From the NCBI RefSeq assembly GCF_021347895.1, contig NC_067117.1, positions 19,040,858 to 19,104,857 on the forward strand: a DNA stretch of 64,000 bases. The letters run 5' to 3'. A program made the translations under genes and the position numbers. Position 1 is the stretch's first letter. Every line of letters starts with the position of its first letter. The notes under the pieces were generated by a model. The model did not search any database. It was not told the DNA's origin and saw only the letters and a list, made by a program, of their open reading frames with translations. The stretch is from Acanthochromis polyacanthus. Taxonomy: Eukaryota; Chordata; Actinopteri; Pomacentridae. Shown one piece after another: positions 63,401-64,000 of this stretch.

Positions 63401-63762
63401 TCCATCACTTGTTCCACGCTTTTACTCCTGAATGTTATGAAAATCCATTCTTTTAGTGCAGCCAAAACAACCATTAGAACTGCCAAAGTTAAAGTCCTTA
63501 ATGGTGATTTTACTGTATTTTTGCTTTCTCTATCTGCTATACATATAAAAATGTCATTGTCTGGATGAGTTTGATTCAGGTTTTGTGGTACCTTGGTAAG
63601 GAGCCTCTCTTCCTCTGTGATTTAGTGGAACTGTGCTGAGAACACAAACAAACAAGAGTCACGGTGCTGCAAACTGACACATTGCATTACTAATTTAAAG
63701 CTTTGTAACAGACATATGCACAAACTTACCAGGTCTGGTGTTGAAGTGCAAGTTGGAGTCAC
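53070..63762 (-). CDS. tns2: Tensin-2, focal-adhesion phosphatase-like/SH2/PTB adaptor; N-terminus beyond window
   Basis: Twenty-four exons were read on the minus strand: 63762-63730, 63635-63592, 63427-63244, 63074-63024, 61664-61542, 61440-61376, 60956-60873, 60756-60644, 60455-60395, 60131-60056, 59581-59452, 58620-58555, 58446-58330, 58238-56844, 56729-56579, 56493-55631, 55507-55376, 54884-54792, 54618-54541, 54462-54385, 54214-54046, 53833-53765, 53435-53406 and 53214-53070. Together they total 4,350 bases, in frame throughout: 1,449 residues plus stop TGA at 53072-53070. Order: PTEN-like phosphatase domain (about residues 40-210), C2 (215-350), Pro/Ser-rich linker (380-1165), SH2 (1172-1285), PTB (1305-1445). 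Hallmarks of tensin-2 rather than tensin-1 or -3 are [36 protein letters not shown] and RETAILDD. Family role: links integrin adhesions to actin and to signalling (Akt, DLC1). The C1 domain of the long human isoform and the start codon are not in view. Confidence 0.96.
54541..55507 (-). CDS. tns2: tns2 exons for the SH2 domain
   Basis: Exon 55507-55376 encodes [20 protein letters not shown] followed by [16 protein letters not shown]. Arg1201 in FLIRDS is the phosphotyrosine-binding Arg of SH2 domains. Exon 54884-54792 encodes [19 protein letters not shown] and [12 protein letters not shown]. Exon 54618-54541 encodes [20 protein letters not shown]. Splice codons G|CC, G|GG and G|GA keep the frame. 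Tensin SH2 domains bind phosphotyrosine proteins at focal adhesions, and the intact Arg argues for function. Confidence 0.95.
55631..58238 (-). CDS. tns2: tns2 exons for the long disordered linker
   Basis: Three exons: 58238-56844 (1,395 bp), 56729-56579 and 56493-55631 (863 bp). The large exon opens [16 protein letters not shown], matching the tensin-2 segment after C2, and includes [16 protein letters not shown], a tensin-2-typical stretch. The rest is rich in Pro, Ser, His and Gln and has little order. The middle exon is acidic ([16 protein letters not shown]). The last one has Ser/Thr-rich repeats, the conserved QPPLPEKKR motif and ends [21 protein letters not shown] at the edge of SH2. 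Linkers in tensins are phosphorylated and bind partners, but individual sites cannot be assigned here. Open frames antisense or frame-shifted to the big exon (such as 57,078-57,839) are shadows. Confidence 0.93.
58330..60455 (-). CDS. tns2: tns2 exons for the C2 domain
   Basis: Exons 60455-60395 ([19 protein letters not shown]), 60131-60056 ([18 protein letters not shown]), 59581-59452 ([19 protein letters not shown] and [19 protein letters not shown]), 58620-58555 ([20 protein letters not shown]) and 58446-58330 ([19 protein letters not shown] and [18 protein letters not shown]). These match the tensin C2 module that follows the phosphatase-like domain, as in PTEN, and is expected to help membrane association. 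All junctions keep frame; for example TA|T codes Tyr in GVYDPQ. Introns of about 830 bp (58,621-59,451) and 470 bp (59,582-60,055) hold nothing recognisable. Confidence 0.95.
60644..63762 (-). CDS. tns2: tns2 exons for the N-terminal part and the phosphatase-like domain
   Basis: This block covers eight exons, from [11 protein letters not shown] (a 33-base exon) through [68 protein letters not shown] and [12 protein letters not shown] to the [13 protein letters not shown] and [11 protein letters not shown] exons. The active-site loop reads HCKGNKGKTG: the nucleophile position Cys144 is present, but the phosphate-binding Arg of HCX5R is Lys150. Human tensin-2 also has Lys there, so activity should be weak or atypical. 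The loop is split by a phase-0 intron after HCK. The intron between 61,665 and 63,023 carries nested transposons. The first exon shown begins in phase 0, and its upstream partner is outside or unrecognised. Confidence 0.93.
61860..61990 (+). mobile_element. 3' tail of a LINE retrotransposon
   Basis: The stretch from GGCATGTCTAGCTCAG to the terminal GCAGAAAATGGATGGGTGG matches the general form of the 3' end of a common fish LINE, which ends near CGGAAGAAGATGGATGG. It is short and diverged, and interrupts the surrounding Tc1-like relic, so it arrived later. Confidence 0.55.
62157..62651. mobile_element. 495-bp insertion nested in the Tc1-like relic, flanked by 9-bp direct repeats
   Basis: GGACTATGC occurs at 62,148-62,156 and again at 62,643-62,651. 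Removing one copy plus the intervening DNA rejoins the transposase sequence as QQDYAPC. The insert starts CATAGACTGTATATAAAGTG, a motif seen at the ends of several fish miniature transposons. It has no ORF of note. I do not see clear terminal inverted repeats. An 8-9 bp target duplication would suit a hAT-like mover. Confidence 0.65.
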
Positions 63763-64000
63763 CTGAAAGGAAAGAAGCATATGTTTAGCTTTTGCAGCAG
63801 TCACACACACGTATAGACTGGAAATGAACCAGCACATTCCAAGTCATGTGTTGGGTTTAATGCTCTTGGTCGCGCTCCAGCAGTGCAGATGAAGGGACGG
63901 AGGGCTGGGGGATGAGGAAGAAGGATGAGGAGCTGATGGAGAAGATAGTAAAATTCATTCTCACTCTACTTCTGTCATCTGCAGCGGCTGGTTCACGAAG
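63763..64000 (-). other. tns2 upstream intron or exon edge, unresolved
   Basis: Reading the minus strand from 64,000, a long pyrimidine tract (63,955-63,911) ends in CCCCCAG, a good acceptor. What follows (ATKSIKP-like) recalls the STKSLN segment of human tensin-2, but stops come quickly and no donor fits, so no exon is called. Confidence 0.3.

Noticed and set aside
63844..63955. Possible further tns2 coding exon at the window edge
   Set aside because: Good acceptor-like tract, but early stops and no matching donor or phase with exon 63762-63730.

Overview
This window is vertebrate nuclear DNA, almost certainly from a teleost fish. It has GT-AG introns, long dinucleotide microsatellites, a CpG-rich promoter and relics of Tc1/mariner, hAT, pogo, LINE and Penelope-like elements. 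Two protein-coding genes are clear, both on the minus strand, with one tRNA gene between them. No operon, CRISPR array or bacterial feature is present.

Layout: 1-17,250 is gene-poor sequence holding microsatellites, an eroded Tc1-like transposon (1,548-3,203), a Penelope-like fragment whose two ends are inverted hammerhead-like motifs (5,083-5,402) and a mariner-type relic (16,494-16,880). From 17,269 to about 45,000 lies the vitamin D receptor gene (vdr). It has a probable 5.4-kb 3' UTR, eight coding exons that join in frame to a 425-residue protein, a roughly 12-kb first intron and a CpG-rich promoter region at 44.4-45.7 kb. Its introns carry hAT, pogo and helicase-bearing DNA-transposon relics. 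From 45.7 to 51.6 kb is intergenic DNA with a broken LINE reverse transcriptase. A perfect-looking tRNA-Gln(UUG) sits at 51,676-51,747. From about 52,430 to the right edge is tensin-2 (tns2). Its 24 coding exons in the window join without a frame break to 1,449 codons plus stop: the phosphatase-like domain, C2, a long proline/serine-rich linker, SH2 and PTB. Its N-terminus lies beyond 64,000.

The two genes act in different processes. VDR is a ligand-activated nuclear receptor that works with RXR; tensin-2 is a focal-adhesion adaptor. Nothing in the sequence suggests they work together. Human VDR and TNS2 both lie on 12q13, so their adjacency here fits an old linkage block.

The least ordinary things seen are: the paired hammerhead-like motifs flanking a Penelope GIY-YIG tail fragment; a 574-bp inverted-repeat element with a 9-bp target duplication and a RecQ-like helicase fragment; a transposon-in-transposon nest in a tns2 intron; complete absence of the minus-strand AATAAA signal across 5.4 kb downstream of the vdr stop; and a possible vdr upstream ORF whose stop overlaps the main start codon (TGATG). 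I found no convincing new multi-gene system. All splice structures were inferred by reading, with no transcript data.
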